Assembly: GCA_002731275.1 (NCBI GenBank)
Contig: PCBK01000073.1
Location: 1-64,000, forward strand
DNA from: Deltaproteobacteria bacterium
GTDB taxonomy: Bacteria; Myxococcota_C; UBA6777
Direction: 5' to 3'
Length of the DNA: 64,000 nt
A model generated the notes under the pieces. The model did no database searches. It worked only from the letters and a program-made list of their open reading frames with translations, and was not told where the DNA came from. This document shows, in pieces, positions 62,803 through 64,000 of this stretch. Numbering within the stretch: the stretch's first letter is position 1; each line of letters starts with the position of its first letter. The position numbers and the translations under genes are program-made.

Positions 62803-64000
62803 TCAGTGTACCTGGAAACCTTGTCTTTCGTATTGCCACAAGATAGAGCCTTTTGGATGGGTCAATCGAAGACGCATGGTTCGCCAAGGACGCTTGGGGC
62901 ACTCTATGATAGAGAGCGTTGCAGGGCCCTTTTTGGTCTGAACGGATAAAGATACACGTGAGCAAGAGAGTCGAAGCTTTTTGTGAAGACTTCCTTGTAT
63001 GCTCTCGATCTTTGGCGTGCTGGTTGAGACTCGAAAAGGCATGAAGACTTTGAGCCATTTCATGATCTGTTCGCGTTTGGAGATGGTTTTTTTCTTTTTG
63101 TCCCAAGCCCTCACGGCCTGACGTGACAACAACCATGAGCCTCGTGTTTTCCAGTTATCATTCATCAACAAAAAGAAAGTGTTGGTTTTGTTGGGGAGCT
63201 GAAGCTCTACTTTGAGTGTGACGGTTGATTTGGTTCGTGCTGTGACTGTCTCTACAACGTGGCGGTTTTTTGTAAGAGTAGTGCCACTTATCAAGAAAGT
63301 TGCTTTGTCCCCTTTTTTCCAGGGAGGCAATGACGCACCTGAAGACAGGAACAAAGCCTTCTTGAAAGGATCGAGGATCAGAACACGTCCCATCAGAAAG
63401 TCCATGCCCACGAGCCCAAAGCGTTTAAAATCTGTATACTTTTGTGCATCTTTTTCTTGCATGATGAGTGGATTGCGTAGGTGCCAGTCGATGGGGGGCA
63501 TGGAGATCTTGAGCGTAGACGTTGTGACCCAAGAAGTCGTGCTTTTCTTCCCCGCTGCAAGGGTTTTGCTCACCATCTTTTTGGGGAGTGGAGTCCCCAA
63601 TCGTTCGTAGCTTTCTTTAAAAAGGGTGGTTGCTGCACCTGTGTCAAGTGTGAAGGGTCGTTCGGGTCGTTTGCCAAAAGATAGAAAGACGACAGGGTTG
63701 AGTCCGCCAAACAGCCAGGGCATGGAGACAACTGCTTTTTCTTGAAAAGAACGTGGTGAGAGGGTCAGGGAGAAGCGTTGAAAATCAATTTTGACAGCGA
63801 ATGCTTCCCATGTCGTCTGTGGACTGATGATGCCACCGATGTTTCCGATGGGAAGATCGATGATTGAGACGGGGACACGGACTTGGTGTAATGAGCCCAT
63901 CGTGATGTCCACCAAAGCGCGGTATGTTTTGATCAGCCCACCAGGTGAATTCACGTAGTACATTTGTTCGGGGATAAGCGGAATCCCTAACTGCTTAGCC
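62803..64000 (-). CDS. Retropepsin-like aspartic protease, 5' end outside window
   Basis: At least 399 residues. The frame stays open through base 64000, reading in-frame codons for ...GIPLIPEQ before the first ATG at 63961-63963, so the true N-terminus lies beyond the window. The active-site signature is TLDTGAATTLF, and a matching LVGMDFLMGRVLILDP strand follows, as in retropepsin-like bacterial proteases. The C-terminal 170 residues are a basic beta-rich region with no assigned fold. An upstream half-domain (LVDITMGSLHQVRVPVSIID) suggests a two-lobed protease. It ends 6 bases from the converging glycosidase gene. Confidence 0.75.
   Translation of the reverse strand, partial: AKQLGIPLIPEQMYYVNSPGGLIKTYRALVDITMGSLHQVRVPVSIIDLPIGNIGGIISPQTTWEAFAVKIDFQRFSLTLSPRSFQEKAVVSMPWLFGGLNPVVFLSFGKRPERPFTLDTGAATTLFKESYERLGTPLPKKMVSKTLAAGKKSTTSWVTTSTLKISMPPIDWHLRNPLIMQEKDAQKYTDFKRFGLVGMDFLMGRVLILDPFKKALFLSSGASLPPWKKGDKATFLISGTTLTKNRHVVETVTARTKSTVTLKVELQLPNKTNTFFLLMNDNWKTRGSWLLSRQAVRAWDKKKKTISKREQIMKWLKVFMPFRVSTSTPKIESIQGSLHKKLRLSCSRVSLSVQTKKGPATLSIIECPKRPWRTMRLRLTHPKGSILWQYERQGFQVH

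Noticed and set aside
1-64000. Prophage, insertion sequence, tRNA, rRNA or CRISPR loci
   Set aside because: No transposase, integrase, phage structural gene, tRNA-like cloverleaf or repeat-spacer array was seen by eye.

Overview
The window looks like chromosome from a Myxococcota-like (former deltaproteobacterial) Gram-negative bacterium. The reasons are the many lipoproteins with Cys-rich, EGF-like or MopE-like modules, two Hanks-type Ser/Thr kinases, a secreted CHAP protein ending in a MYXO-CTERM-like tail, a BTAD/AAA/TPR regulator and a eukaryote-like dual-specificity phosphatase. GC content is moderate. I saw no transposase, integrase, tRNA, rRNA or CRISPR array. The assignment is inferred from gene content only.

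Layout. 0.5-5.1 kb: a divergent aconitase B, an alpha/beta-hydrolase lipoprotein and a VOC protein. 5.1-9.7 kb: a 1510-residue lipoprotein with EGF-like modules followed by six near-identical 118-residue repeats of exactly 354 bp. 9.9-14.9 kb: a secreted hypothetical protein, a phosphatase, a lipoprotein nuclease/phosphatase, and a TetR regulator with two matching palindromic operators over itself and the next gene pair. 15-19.4 kb: a zinc-ribbon kinase, an NlpC/P60 lipoprotein and two unknown genes. 19.5-21.5 kb: polynucleotide phosphorylase. 21.7-22.2 kb: no protein gene, but a dense nested set of perfect helices, two candidate pseudoknots and a strong intrinsic terminator. I read this as a large structured noncoding RNA of about 450-500 nt and as the best candidate for something undescribed.

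22.2-28.4 kb: a minus-strand operon of BTAD/AAA/TPR regulator, kinase and membrane protein, with an ATGA overlap between the first two. 28.5-36.3 kb: VOC, AraC, DUF3224, methyltransferase, serine hydrolase, M28 peptidase, an amidotransferase-like protein lacking the usual His/Glu, and a TrkA-type K+ channel. 36.5-38.3 kb: an oligopeptide-binding protein. 38.5-42.3 kb: a nitric-oxide defence operon (group III globin, membrane protein, quinol NO reductase, NsrR) behind two NsrR-type boxes. 42.4-53.8 kb: secreted or surface proteins (EEP family, beta-propeller, degenerate vWA, polysaccharide deacetylase, TolB-like lipoprotein coupled to a CHAP protein), a PanE-like reductase and an M50 protease. 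53.8-54.0 kb: a second, smaller hairpin-rich stretch. 54.1-64 kb: a Cys-rich lipoprotein, a Lys/Ala-repeat membrane protein, an OPT transporter, a glycosidase-like lipoprotein and an aspartic protease cut by the window end.

How it fits together: much of the coding capacity goes to the envelope and outside (lipoproteins, wall hydrolases, proteases, deacetylase). Local regulators (TetR, AraC, NsrR, BTAD) sit next to their probable targets. Functions given for hypothetical genes are limited to what the sequence shows.
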